From contig NC_092576.1 in assembly GCF_037975245.1 (NCBI RefSeq), positions 25,011,611 to 25,075,610 on the forward strand: 64,000 bases of DNA, in the 5' to 3' direction. Shown piece by piece: positions 25,823-36,631 of the stretch. The notes below the pieces were generated by a model. The model saw only the letters and a list, made by a program, of their open reading frames with translations, was not told the DNA's origin and searched no databases. Both the position numbers and the translations under genes were made by a program. This stretch comes from Apostichopus japonicus (Eukaryota > Echinodermata > Holothuroidea > Aspidochirotida > Stichopodidae). The number at the start of each line of letters is the position of its first letter. The first letter of the stretch is position 1.

Positions 25823-28800
25823 CTGTGAGAAAAATTGAAAAGAAATGAAAATTATCACAAGCTGCTCTTTGTCAATCAATATGAAGTTGTGACAGCAAAA
25901 AGCCTTCCATTCTAGCAGATTTGTATTTAGAAAAAACTTTTTATGAAATTATACTTGGCACAGCCAAACTTCATAACCACCCATATCTATGCTTACAATG
26001 ACATGCTAGTTTAAAAATAAGTACTATGAACGTTTGATACACTTGAAATTTACTGTTTAGTTATCATGTTTAGAAGATACTTTTACTATCATTAACTTTT
26101 TATCACCAACTCATAATTTATTCCTTTAAATCAGCTACACATGTGACCCATATCCTCCTACTGTCATCTACCAAATTGAGCAAAATTTGACAAGCATATT
26201 GTTGTTGTGAAATCAATATTTAAATAATATTACCTAGGCCCTGCCCACTCATGAATATTAATTATCCATTTTGAACCAAACGGAATATGGTTCATGTGCT
26301 TGGGAGCATCTATGTACATGGACACAAATCCAGCATAATTGTTGAGATTCCACATTTACAAACAATCCATCACAAACTACAAAACACATATATGTCATAA
26401 GCATGTTGTCAATGAACTCCAACAAGTGGACAAATGAATGCTTAAACACCTACTGGTTGAATGTCCACGAAGGAGGTGATTGCCTCTTTTACTGAACACA
26501 ATCCTTTCTTTCCCTTTCCTTTCCCTCTTAAGATGACTGGAAGAAGAAAAAATGCCAATGTTTTCTTCTTATCTGTGAAAGTGACAAAACATAACTAAAG
26601 ATAATCTTCCCTCCAAGGTTCACAAAGTCCTTGTGCATACAAATATAACACAATTAACGACCACTTAACATATGAATTGTCATTATCACGTACAGTACCC
26701 ATACAGCACAAATTATTTGTATTTTCTCTTGCCTTTATTTGTTTCTAACACTAGAAGTCCTTTAAGTCATTTTTATCAGAAAATGGCATATCATGAGAAT
26801 GCAATGAAAAAATGGCATATCATGAGAATGCAACATTGCATATCATGAGAATGTAATGAGATAAGTTAGCATCTGTTTGGTATTTTGTGTATGATTATTT
26901 TCAATCATACATGTTTCCTTAAAAAGCCCACATTCATAATGTTGTACTGCTATCACAACCTGTTTGCAAAGTTATCTACTCTTTATATTTTATTATATAT
27001 TCAGATCTCAAAACACTGATGAACCTTTGACATATTTTTTGTTCTATTGTCCTATAGTAGTCACTAGCTTTTGGCTTAAATGAAATCCCAAAGATGGGTC
27101 AGATGGAGTCTAAGCAAGGGAATATACCTGCACCAACCCAACTTGGTTTCTGTCTGAACCAGATCCCATTGATGCTTTTTGTTCAATTTCAGTTTATTAT
27201 TTTTACAAAAAAAGAAAAGGAAGTGTTGTTGTCTTTACAAAAAGTAAACTAAGGCTATTTTGAGAACAAGATCAGATTTATTACAGATAATTGGTCAAAC
27301 CTGATCTTTCAGAAGTTCCTTGTGTGATGGTGGTAAAAGGTTGCAAGGAATGATCAACATACAAAAATTAAATTAGCTCAACTATGTGCACTGAAATAAG
27401 AAGCACTCTTACCAATAGACAAACTCTCTAGGTTAACGTACTCCAATCCAAGAATGCCTTGCCAATTTTCAACCTGTTTGCCATATTCTATAATCCCATT
27501 GTAGTACAAGTCCCATTTCTCATACAGGTGATCCTCATGCTCAGGCAAAAGCACTGAAAAATCTTGTTCTATCTGACAGAGCAAAGGGAAATAGAATACT
27601 TTAATGTGTGTAAGCGTATTCTTTTTTTGATACTCAGCTAGGATGCATTAAAAAATCACTCTCACTGAGTTTGTTAAAGTCTGGTTCCATGAATCTATAC
27701 AAACATGTATTGTTGAAGCTGGATGTGGTAAATCCAACTGCTTGATACCTTTGGCTAGTTTAATAACATTTAGAAAACATCTGGGAAAGAAAAGTAAGTA
27801 TTTAACATTTACGGACAGATGCTTTGAAAATATCTCAGAATACAGCTCAATTTTTTTTTTTCAAAATAATTTTTTAATGTGGTGGGGGAAAATTTGACTT
27901 GCAAAAATTCAATATTTAACATTTGTGATATCATCACTGAAGAAAAGCATATTCATGGGAATAATTTATCTTGTCTCCCTGTAACAAGATGATAGACAAG
28001 TTGTTAGATTGGTACACAATTGCAAGAAATGCAGAACAAACATTGCACATAAAACCATAGCAATGAATGGCAAAGACATCATATTAAAAAAACCTTTGTA
28101 CAAATTGTAAACCATGTTATACCGCTTGTATCTGTACCTTTTTCCACACTGAACATCAGCAACCTTTCTAAAAATCCTAGCTATATCCTTGAATAAAGCA
28201 AGATTTTCATCCAGAAATAACATTTTGTCCAATCTGGTCTTTATAATGCATACAGATCTGCCAGATGCCTAAGGTTAAATTAAAAGTCAGTCACTTTTCT
28301 TCACTGTGTGGCTGATTACTGTCATAAACTTCCAGGCATAAATTAAAAGAGATTTAAAATATAATGCCATGATTTAAAATATAATGCCATGATTTAAAAA
28401 AAAGCAGTGAAACTAGTTCTTTCCAATCAAACTAGATATGTAGTCAATCAAAGTACTGTTTTTAAGTTGGCCAAATAGGCTTGAAAGTGAAATATAGTAT
28501 TAACTCATCAGTGAGGTTAGTGACTTAATTAAATTCAGTGTTTCTGCTGTATCAAAACCTCGCTAGTAATTTTTCCACTTCCTTTTTCAAGAGTTAAAGG
28601 ATATGGTCTTGAATAGTATCTTCGTAATATGTGTATTCAGAGCTAGCTTCCTTAGTATTTTTTATGCAAAATCACCTACGTATTTCTCTGTAATTAAGCA
28701 GCAAAAATTCAAATTTGATAGTTACCATTCCACGGCCTAACAACCTGGGATACTCTTTCAGAATATCTGAAATGTTAGTTGAGTGGTCTTTGATCTGCTG

Positions 28801-30906
28801 TTGTCTGTAAACTGCAGTTTGCCTCACGAAGTCCAATACTTTCTCTCTTGGTTCCATGTTACATTTCAGCCACTCAGTCATCATCACCAATTCCTCTTTG
28901 TTCTCCAGATCAGCTTCTGGCAAGTACAATAAAAACATATATTTCCTACTGAACAGAGATGCCTTAACATCAAATTTTGAAAGTTACCATGGTTGTGGCA
29001 GGTATAACGTATCCTTAGCCAGTCTTTGATCATTGTCATGGCATGAGAGATAAGTCAAATCCTGAGAATAGTTGGTAAAAACCTATTACACATCTCTCAA
29101 TTTTGGTGGAGTGGACACTTTAGTCAAAGGAGTAGGTGGACTTGATGCACTGGGGGAATCTTTCACCATGGCAATCTTCTTTTTACATAAGTAGCGTAGG
29201 TGCTCTTCTAGATACCCTGTCGCCGGTCGTCCTGTGGCACCTTTGCAATACCATGCTTCCTGCACATGAAATCAGCATACTCTTTTATCAAACTGAAAAT
29301 CAAACCTTCCTTATAGCTTCAGATCTTACACACTGAAGTATGGAAGCAAAATTCAAGCTAACTCAGAAAATTATGTGACTTATTGATCTACATGTAAGGC
29401 TGTTGTACACCAACATGTAGAACTTCATAGCTGGTTGAAACTAAGGCTTTAAGCCAGCAAACAACAAACATGTCTTGTACATGTTCCACAACTGCACGGT
29501 AACAATATGGACGCTATGACTAAGGACACTGTGGCACTACATACTGTCCTCACATAATATTGTATGCTTACTGATGAAACAGTATTGTCCCAGGGGACAC
29601 TATTACAATTGATTTTAAGTGATAAGCCTGAAAGTAATGGGTTTGACCCTAATTGCACATATCATCAATAAGTTGCAGAATTCTGATATTTTATGGAATA
29701 AGGAGGGTACCTACTGAACAACAAACTCAATTAATACCTTGGTTAGATTGAGAGATGAAGCCCACTGAAAACCAGTGCCTATGTTACAGTTTTTGGATTT
29801 CCCAATGTGAAATTTGAACATCCATTTTGATAGTTTTAACATATTAAAAGGCCTTGTCACCCAAGTGCTGACTTCAATTAGAAATTATTCAGTTAAATGA
29901 TGCCTATATAATCCTGGTAGTATTGAAAATAGATTTCAGTATCAGTCCTCTATGAGATGAACAAATTACTTGGTAGAACCCACAGAAGATTATATAACTT
30001 GACTACAGATACAAACAGGATTGATATTGTGGGCAGTAGGTTGTGTTCCACATTTTAGAGACATTTTTAAAGGGCAGATAGGAAACTAGTCACCTCAACA
30101 CAACAGCAAAAGTGGTCTATACTATGGCTAATGACAATAAAGCCGAGGGATATTAGAACATAAACATGCTAACATAACCCAAGGGAGATTCTGGATCCTT
30201 CAGAAAAGGAAACAAATCAACAACTGCTGCTGCTAACGCTGCCTTAATGAAGGAGCTTGGCCTGTAGATTAAAAAGGAAATAGGTAAAATGTTGACAACA
30301 ATACAGCAAATTGTATCCTATCTATTGAAACAATCCATTCAGAAACATAACCATATTGAATATTTTTTATTATAAATTATATTAAAAATATCTCTTGGTC
30401 TCCAGGGCATTTGAAAAGCCTATTAATCCGTGTTTATATTAGGAGGGTTTGCTATTCCCATAATATATCATAGGGAATAGATGTCTTAAACTAGCTATAC
30501 TCACTTATCTCCATAATGATCAACCATGTGACTAGTACAAATTTCCACAAGAATGTGTCGATCCTGTTTTGAACATAATTTCTTGCAAGAGATGCTTCAT
30601 TTAACATCGACTAAAGCACTGTGTTAAACTCAGTGGCAGTTAAGTAGTATACTGTTAATAATATTACTAGTGTTAGTATTAGGCATACTAGTATAGTACT
30701 ACTACTAGTATTAACGTTAGCCTAGTATAAGCCTAACGTTGGCCTATGAGCCTAACGTTATACTGTCACTGGGGGTCTCAGTGCCCGCATAAGTTCATAC
30801 TTTTTACCGATGTTAAGCTACACTTACCGATGGAAGTTTCATGTAGAGACTCGACCTCGTATTTTTTCAAGAAAATCAAGACAGCACTGTCTTCGATATC
30901 TGCCAT
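25466..30906 (-). CDS. SAMD3-like family gene, multi-exon (whole span)
   Basis: I assemble exons 30828-30906 (candidate first), 30505-30581, 30174-30261, 29092-29259, 28988-29061, 28726-28948, 28138-28268, 27666-27780, 27413-27572, 26454-26572 and 25466-25822. From the second exon on, every junction keeps the frame with GT donor and AG acceptor, which is hard to obtain by chance. Landmarks resemble a large uncharacterised family in fish and marine invertebrates often labelled 'sterile alpha motif domain-containing protein 3-like': HYGDK, FPFLKDPESPLGYEAWY, EYPRLLGRG, VKEAITSFVDIQP, FVILERRPVP. Function of the family is unknown to me. The join of the first two exons does not keep frame as modelled, so an exon may be missing there. 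No disabling stop is seen within the exons. Confidence 0.7.
26454..26572 (-). CDS. SAMD3-like gene exon (LAFFLLPVILRG...VKEAITSFVDIQP)
   Basis: Acceptor cactttcacag, 119 bp, donor GTAGGT. The frame gives KKKTLAFFLLPVILRGKGKG followed by KKGLCSVKEAITSFVDIQP. The run to 'FVDIQP' just before a terminal exon is the family pattern, and the hydrophobic LAFFLLPVIL segment marks the start of the C-terminal conserved part. Phase 0 out joins directly to EVADILQ. Confidence 0.7.
26780..26850. repeat. Short intronic tandem repeat (gcatatcatgagaatg, 3 copies)
   Basis: Three imperfect copies of a ~25-base unit with the core gcatatcatgagaatg lie in the intron between the 27413 and 26454 exons. No functional signal is evident. 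Confidence 0.75.
27413..27572 (-). CDS. SAMD3-like gene exon (IEQDFSVLLPEHEDHLYEKW)
   Basis: Acceptor ctttgctctgtcag, 160 bp, donor GTAAGA. It encodes IEQDFSVLLPEHEDHLYEKW, then a tyrosine- and glycine-containing stretch ending YVNLESLSI with the first base of an aspartate codon completed by the next exon. Confidence 0.65.
27666..27780 (-). CDS. SAMD3-like gene exon (CFLNVIKLAKGIKQLDLPHP)
   Basis: Strong acceptor acttttctttcccag, 115 bp, donor GTGAGA. The exon is required by phase: the preceding exon ends two bases into a codon and the following starts in phase 0. This segment supplies one base plus 38 codons, including CFLNVIKLAKGIKQLDLPHP and IHVCIDSWNQTLTNS. Confidence 0.6.
28138..28268 (-). 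CDS. SAMD3-like gene exon (ASGRSVCIIKTRLDKMLF)
   Basis: Acceptor tttaaccttag, 131 bp, in frame with both neighbours (phase 0 in, 2 out), donor GTACAG. It encodes ASGRSVCIIKTRLDKMLFLD then IARIFRKVADVQCGK. This is a mixed helical stretch with no catalytic motif that I recognise. Confidence 0.6.
28362..28400. repeat. Short intronic tandem repeat (atgatttaaaatataatgcc)
   Basis: Two and a half copies of a ~22-base AT-rich unit lie within the intron between the 28726 and 28138 exons. Confidence 0.75.
28726..28948 (-). CDS. SAMD3-like gene exon (EYPRLLGRGM)
   Basis: Acceptor catctctgttcag; the 223-bp frame contains YLPEADLENKEELVMM, TEWLKCNMEPREKVLDFVRQ and TNISDILKEYPRLLGRGM, then donor GTAACT (phase 0). 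The 'DIL.EYPRL' element is typical of the family. An alternative acceptor (gtacttgccag, exon end 28916) is also good but would not fit the upstream exon phase. Confidence 0.65.
28988..29061 (-). CDS. SAMD3-like gene short exon (DLTYLSCHDNDQRLAKD)
   Basis: Acceptor ccaactattctcag, then 24 codons starting DLTYLSCHDNDQRLAKDTLY, then donor GTAACT two bases into a codon. It is included because its phases (0 in, 2 out) link its neighbours exactly. I do not recognise its sequence on its own. Confidence 0.5.
29092..29259 (-). CDS. SAMD3-like gene exon (EAWYCKGATGRPATGYLEEHL)
   Basis: Acceptor tttcatgtgcag, then EAWYCKGATGRPATGYLEEH, a basic stretch (CKKKIAMVK) and a serine/proline/threonine-rich linker. 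It is drawn to end at donor GTGTAA (phase 0). GTGAAA after ...KKKIAM, or GTGTCC before the last residues, could be used instead without changing frame, so the linker length is uncertain. Confidence 0.65.
30174..30261 (-). CDS. SAMD3-like gene exon (FPFLKDPESPLGY)
   Basis: Acceptor tttttaatctacag, then a frame SSFIKAALAAAVVDLFPFLK and DPESPLGY, then donor GTTAGC. 88 bp gives phase 2 in and phase 0 out, fitting both neighbours. The FPFLKDP...GY pattern followed by EAWY in the next exon is the clearest family signature I can see. Confidence 0.7.
30505..30581 (-). CDS. SAMD3-like gene exon (KQDRHILVEICTSHMVDHYGD)
   Basis: The frame contains KQDRHILVEI and SHMVDHYGD and ends with donor GTGAGT two bases into the lysine codon completed by the next exon. 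Family members carry a comparable 'R..L...L...Y G' segment just before the phenylalanine-proline segment. The 5' border is uncertain: acceptors at cttgcaag (used here) or, 13 bases further, atgaag (exon end 30594) are both possible. An in-frame stop lies just beyond. Confidence 0.6.
30828..30906 (-). CDS. Candidate first coding exon
   Basis: The minus strand has ATG in a good context (cgccATGG) followed by 26 codons, starting MADIEDSAVLIFLKKY, then a consensus donor GTAAGT. The acidic start followed by an amphipathic leucine-rich helix could be the beginning of a SAM-like domain, but too little is present to be sure. The exon ends one base into a codon, and the next recognised exon does not accept that phase. 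Either a further exon is missing or this exon belongs to another transcript. Confidence 0.45.
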
Positions 30907-31079
30907 GGCGTTAGCTGTAATCTTGATTACTAAACCACCCTGTCAGCGATCGTACTATGCATGACGTGTTATGTAGTGTGTGTTATAGATGCTGCACTGA
31001 TGTACGTACAGTGTACATATATGTGTACGCGCGAATTTTTTACTCAGTGAGCGGTAAAGTTATAAACAAGTTGGGGGTG

Positions 31080-31282
31080 TGTCTAAAACGAAGACCTCTA
31101 AAACGAAGATCGAAGACAGAAGACAGGTGAAATCTCTAAAACAAAGACATCTAAAACGAAGACCGAAGATAGAAGACTGGAAAAATCGAAAACAAATAAA
31201 GAAGTCTTCGTTTTTCGATCTTCGTTTTCGAGATTTGCAAAATAGGCAAATCTCGAAAAGAAAGACCGAATAACGAAGACCT
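31080..31282. repeat. gaagac/aaaacgaag-rich repeat with a perfect hairpin
   Basis: Imperfect repeats of tctaaaacgaagac and gaagac(a/t)gaagac make up 31080-31190. At 31225-31238 and 31246-31259, 14-bp arms (ttttcgagatttgc and gcaaatctcgaaaa) form a perfect inverted repeat around a 7-base loop. Open frames here on both strands are by-products of the low-complexity composition. Confidence 0.7.
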
Positions 31283-32824
31283 GCAATAATAATCATTCAA
31301 AACAGATACAATGGTTATGAAACTCTCCGAGAAGATCATACAAGGTTTAATGGCCGTGTCAGCGGAGACGGGGAGTGGGGATTATGAAACTATATAGTTC
31401 GTGGTAAGGAGCATTGCATTAAAGCTTATGAGCATCCGTACAACTGTGTAATTTTATTTGCCACGCTTAAGTCTATGACTAAGTAGAGTGTACATATGTG
31501 TAATCAAGACAATGGAGAAGGATTCGCTCAAAGTCGTTTTACTAATGACAAAAGAAATATAAATTCACTTAGCAACAGCAACGTCATTTTGCTTCGGGCA
31601 ATGTCTAGTTTATCACAAGTACGAAGTATTTACACTTATATTGCGTCATTTGTACACTCTAACTTTGTTATATGCTCAAGTACAAAGATATTGTTAGGAT
31701 TGTTCGAGATTCCAGAAAATTATACAGTTACACTTAGGTTGCCACCATGTTGTGATATAAACATGTAATGTGTGTCCAGTGGAACAATTTCTCCTCCTGA
31801 CTAATCCCCTAAATAAATCATTCCGATTTATTACCACACCATGTGAAAACTTAGAATTGTTTTTTACTTTGATTCAAAATATTGTACCTTTACTTTTTCT
31901 GAATGACCACCCCTGATCCCCCCTCCCCCACCCCATCTCCATTCAACTCTTGTATTATCAAAAGAAGACGATAAAGGTATGAGCATAGGAATATGGAACA
32001 TTTAATTGTTGATGGGCTATTTGAATAAGAACTCTCCAAAACTATAGTAACCTGTACATACCTACAATGACAGCTCAGGTCAAACGGCGAGGCAATATTT
32101 AATACAGAATACTAAACAAATGAAACTGATTAATTATGGTGTTATGACAATAACAGAGTTATTATCCAGTTCTTACGTATATAGAAGTGGTGACTGCCAT
32201 ATAACTGACAGTATATATTCGTATTCAAGATGCAATTAGTCCATTATAATACCACAAGAAGTCTGGATGAAAATTGACAATGAAAAGGAGGTTTTAACAG
32301 GTGTGCCAATGTGAGCCGTGTTGCGTATACTGTGTTCGCCATTTAACAGCAACGTGCAGAATGGCATAACCCGACTGGTAATGGTTGCTCATGTCAGGTA
32401 AGAGAGTGGCAATTACATTCAAATAAGAAGTATAGTATAACAGAAATTCTAGTCAAAATATTTTTTTTCTAGAAAAGGTTCGGCTTGACAAGATATTCTC
32501 GTACGGTAACTCTGAACTAGTTAATTACAAGTTTATCAGCCGACAGCTGACAAGGTGTCTGTAGTCACAGCTGAGTTTGCGCATTGCTTGTGGAATTCAG
32601 ACGTTTGACTTAAACATTCTTGTCGGCGCGCAACCATCGGCCTAGACCAATGCTACATCAAGTAAGCGTACTATCACAATATGTTCAACTAAGGACGATA
32701 GCGAGGGCGATTTTATATCAAAAACAATTACAAAATGCTGGTTAACAAAATACATCGACACATTTAACAGTACATGCCACGTGTCCTGCAAACGTCCGTT
32801 CGTTTATGCAATGAGTATAGCCGG

Positions 32825-32855
32825 TATATAAAACACCCGCTGAAGTCATTCAGAC
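32825..32855 (+). promoter_or_regulatory. Core promoter candidate: TATA box plus initiator (R1)
   Basis: TATATAAAA at 32825-32833 is followed 27 bases from its first base by the A of TCAGACT, close to the animal initiator consensus TCAKTY. Spacing is ideal for polymerase II. The same arrangement with the same spacing is kept in R2. It lies 2.2 kb upstream of the ApoL-like exon, so it could drive the unit's transcript, though no intervening exons are proven. Confidence 0.5.
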
Positions 32856-35028
32856 TATGCTTAGCGTTACTAGGGAACATCAGTTCAAAGTTGTTTGCAA
32901 TATGTACCAGGGTGTGTTTAGGATTTTGTCGTTTGTTTACTAACGCTTTTAGTGCCTACGCTGTCCGGGTCGGCTAGATATAGCTTACTTAGTAGGTTGC
33001 TCCCAAATGTCGTGCATTCAAGCCATGGATTTGATTGTAACCTCACGATTATTTTACATCATGCCATCGAAGTTCATTCTGGGGATGTATGACTAATGAA
33101 CTGTCACAAGTTTGTATAAAATAACTTTTCCCTGTCTTCTGTGTCCAGAGATCGAACTTCACTGCACTAACTTCCTAGGCCATAGGCTAATACTGAGCAG
33201 AAGTAGTATTTAGTAGCGGTAAAGATAGAACTTAGACTAGGGCCTAAATATGCCTATAACCACTAGTCTAACTTTTACTGACAGATACTGGATAGGCATT
33301 GGCTAGAGTTAACGTGTAAAAGTTATGATATCGTTACAAACGAGAATGGCATAGGCCTTATTTCGTCAACAAATGGCCTGACGTTACAAGTTGGGCTGAG
33401 CATAAATATATTAACTATATTTAATATATTCCAATTAATATAGTATATGCTGATAGGTTTATTCCCTCCCTGGTTTATTTTAGTAATATTAATACCATTC
33501 TGAATGTTCTGCTAGTGTGCCTACCAATGTTACAACGACAAACAATAATAGTCTGTGTTTGTTTATTTATTTTTTGTCAACCTGCAGGAGCCGTGGGAAT
33601 CTAAATTAGTAAATGCTGATAGTGACTGATAGGCTACACGCAGATGCAGAACGAACTTGTTGAGAATGCTAGCCAATCTAAATGACAATGTTTCTACCAT
33701 CGTTAAATACTAGGCCTAGCCTAGGCCCCCTAGGCCCATATAACTGTTCAAAAGAACAAGTGAAAACTTGATTTTCCAATTTCAAACTCCCAAAATGATG
33801 GAATGTTTTTTATTGCTGATTTAGGCCCTATTTATAAAGACCCATAGGTCTAAGCTAGTCATGAGTAGGCTATTCTATATGATTACTAAACTCAAAAGTT
33901 CAGGGTATAATTAAGATATGTACACTTTAATAAACCTTACTCAAGGTAACTCTCAACCAATGGTGTATGATTATACAGAACGTGTTGAATGTACTGATTT
34001 ATAATAGAAACTATTAGGTTGCGTAGCTGTCAAAATGAACGTTTTAGTCTTCAGCTGTGTTCCTGGAAGCCTATACTGCCTTGCTTATACATTTGGCGAA
34101 TTAATCCTGTGCTGTAAACTGCTGCTATTGATGTTTATTTTCAAAATGTTGGTTCAACCTTTGTTTTGATTCAGAAGTGTTTTATTTATAAAGAAAATAT
34201 ACGCTCCTCTTAGAAACAGGCCAGCACCTTCAATATTGTTCTCGAACAAGCCCAACACATACTCCCTTGCACGGATCAGGCTATAGAGAATTGGACATTT
34301 AAATTATTATCGGAATATTGTCAAACTACCCGTCCAAACACAGAAAAACAGTTGTAAAACTCTTCATTGTTGTAAATAAATCATATCTCGCGCACCCTAC
34401 GCCCATTTTCAAAAATCTTATAAATATCATTTTCTTTACAGGCTTTCTTACAAAAGTAATGGAATAAATCTCGGGATAGCGTCACAAAAGCGTTGTAAGA
34501 ACAATTTGCACAATGCAGGTACTGTGCGGGTGTGCGTGTGAGGGTATATACTTTTATCTTATATACGTGTATTGTTTATGTATTGTATATTCTAGTGGAG
34601 AGGGCATGCCCAGAGTTCTTCTTACAATCCTACTATCTCGGTCACTTTTCAACTACTTTCCACAAGCCTCAAATGATGGGATATATTAGATCATACTAAT
34701 TTAACATAAAATACACCAAAATGAAGTTTGTATTACTATTTTTAGTATGCATTCCCAAATAAGCTATTTGGGGACCTAATTTGCATATTTGAATACAATA
34801 TCAGCCAAAAATTAGTGAAAGTTATCATATATGAAATCAACAATTGTAACCCTCTTCCAATGATGTAAAGTTTCTTGTCCAAACTATCCCTCTGAATTGA
34901 TTTACTGCTTACTAAACTAGGTAACACTGCCTGTAAAAGCAATATGGAAGCTAGGTCTTACAAACGTGGGACCATACTGCCAGTAAAAAATGTGAATAAA
35001 ATATGATTAAAAATGTTAACCCCTTTAG

Positions 35029-35283
35029 GCTAGAGATGATCTTGCTAAAGTAGAAGGAGCAGTCGCAAGGGTTGTTAGTGGGATTTCTGCACCATCGATT
35101 GTATTGCGTGGCGTGGCTTTTCTTGGTGATACCATTTACGATCTAGTTCAGAGAAGCAATAACGGAGACAGACGAAACGAAAATTCAAGCGAACCGAACG
35201 ATTCTAAAAGTAACAGAGCAAAGTCAAAATACTTTTCGGAGCTGCTCCTTGACCTTGCGAAAATTAATTATGGAACTCATTAA
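35029..35283 (+). CDS. Candidate terminal exon, ApoL-like C-terminal segment (R1, intact)
   Basis: After an acceptor (aaccccctttag-like), 84 codons run open to TAA, starting ARDDLAKVEGAVARVV and containing FLGDTIYDLVQRSNN, a charged polar linker (NGDRRNENSSEPNDSKS), then KYFSELLLDLAKINYGTH. In R3 the preceding part reads GFGIDVVFLGDAIYDLV. A glycine/alanine-rich hydrophobic segment, then 'D....IYDLV', then a charged helix resembles the C-terminal part of apolipoprotein-L-like proteins. This is a resemblance by eye only. R1 is the only copy open from acceptor to stop. It could also be an orphan gene or a pseudogene. Confidence 0.45.
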   Translation, partial: ARDDLAKVEGAVARVVSGISAPSIVLRGVAFLGDTIYDLVQRSNNGDRRNENSSEPNDSKSNRAKSKYFSELLLDLAKINYGTH

Positions 35284-35630
35284 TGAGATTTGACGGGCAG
35301 AGTAATATTTATTTTAATATAATTGCAATATTTTAATATGTTAATGATGTCAGTACACTTTACAGAGTACATTTACATGTCTGTTTCTCCAACGCTCGAG
35401 ATCACAATTGATGTGGAAACGAATTTTAAAAAACAACAGTGGAAATACTTCGGATGGATTTGAATCAGGTTTCAATGCCGTGTTTGCTTATATCACTGTG
35501 CCTTAGCCATATTTCGTACAAGACTATATAAACCAAAATGACATTGGTTATCATCCATGGGGTTTCTGTTGTTCGCAACAGGCAACGAGGTACAATACCT
35601 GTATACATGCGCAAATTGGTGTTTGCATAG

Positions 35631-36573
35631 TAGTAGTGGTAGTAGTAGTAAGTTGAGTCTCGTTTATCCGACATGCTCATTGATTAACCTCCGCCACGTA
35701 TCACGATCTTGTGGAAGGTTTATTGCTTCTTCGAAATTGTTAATGTTAACGTCCTTAAAGTGGACTTTATTTTTCCAAGCAAGTTACTCACGGGCCTTCC
35801 TACTGGTTAGCAGTATGTCTCAGTGCTTCTCTTAAAACAACCTTTGCTGGAGCGTCCTCCTGGAGTCTTGCTACATGACCGAAACATTTCAATCTTCTAT
35901 GTGCGACTATGGATGACCAAGGTGTTTGGTTGGTTTCATTGTAGAGCTCATCGTTTGATAACCAATTGTTATTCTTCCATCTAATGTTGAGAATATTAAG
36001 AAGTAGTCTCCTTTGAAAAGTGTCAATTTTGTGATTGAAAATTTCTCTGTTTTTGTGCAATTGATTTTTAGATTCCTTCCTGTCAGTTTCTCAGAAACTC
36101 GTTTTTCGATATCTTGCAGTATATGCTGACCAGGCGATGCCCAAGAGATATCAGCAGCGTATTGTTGGTCTACTGTGAAAAACAAGTTGGTGGTTGTGCT
36201 GCAATCATGATCAGCTATCTGAGATTGCAGGATAACTGCGTCGATATCATTATCATCTGATTTCAAAGAGTTAGTTAGATAAGTAATAAACAATAGTGCG
36301 CTTGCACTGTCTCCTTGTGGTGAACCAATGTTAGTGTTAAAAGGAATTCCGGGTGTGCCCTCTAGTTTGAGGGTGTAGGAGACGCTATCGATTAGCAGTG
36401 ATATCAGGTGAAGTTCGTCGTTGTCAAGAAACTTTTCTAGGTCATTAAGCAAGGATCCTCTCTGAATTGTGTCGAACGCCTTGCTCATATCTAGCATCAA
36501 TAGATTTATAATGTAATAGCTTTTTCTGCTAGCACTTTAACATAGAAGACGAGTTCAGCTCTGCAGCGTCCTG
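35631..36573 (-). pseudogene. LINE (non-LTR retrotransposon) reverse transcriptase fragment in R1
   Basis: The minus strand reads MMLDMSKAFDTIQRGSLLND, then IGSPQGDSASALLF (RT domain), QYAADISWAS (the YADD box has become YAAD, losing one catalytic Asp). After a ~210-bp deletion relative to R2 comes the C-terminal KIDTFQRRLLLNIL...FGHVARLQEDAPAKV. The 3' end is a (TAC)n tail next to tttgcatag, which matches the host tttgcatgg. The 5' end is cut at the shared word tcctg, where host sequence (tataatgctttccg) resumes. Dead copy. Confidence 0.85.
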
Positions 36574-36631
36574 TATAATGCTTTCCGAAAGAAGAAAAGA
36601 AAAACGATCAATAGTGTAAAAATCGATAACT

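Noticed and set aside
31060-31339. Several overlapping open frames on both strands (KTKTSKTK, RRSKNED types)
   Set aside because: All come from the gaagac/aaaacgaag low-complexity repeat and its inverted copy.
31690-31715. tRNA B-box-like word gttcgagattcc, repeated in the units
   Set aside because: It has two extra bases against the consensus, with no A box or cloverleaf around it; it recurs only because the unit is duplicated.
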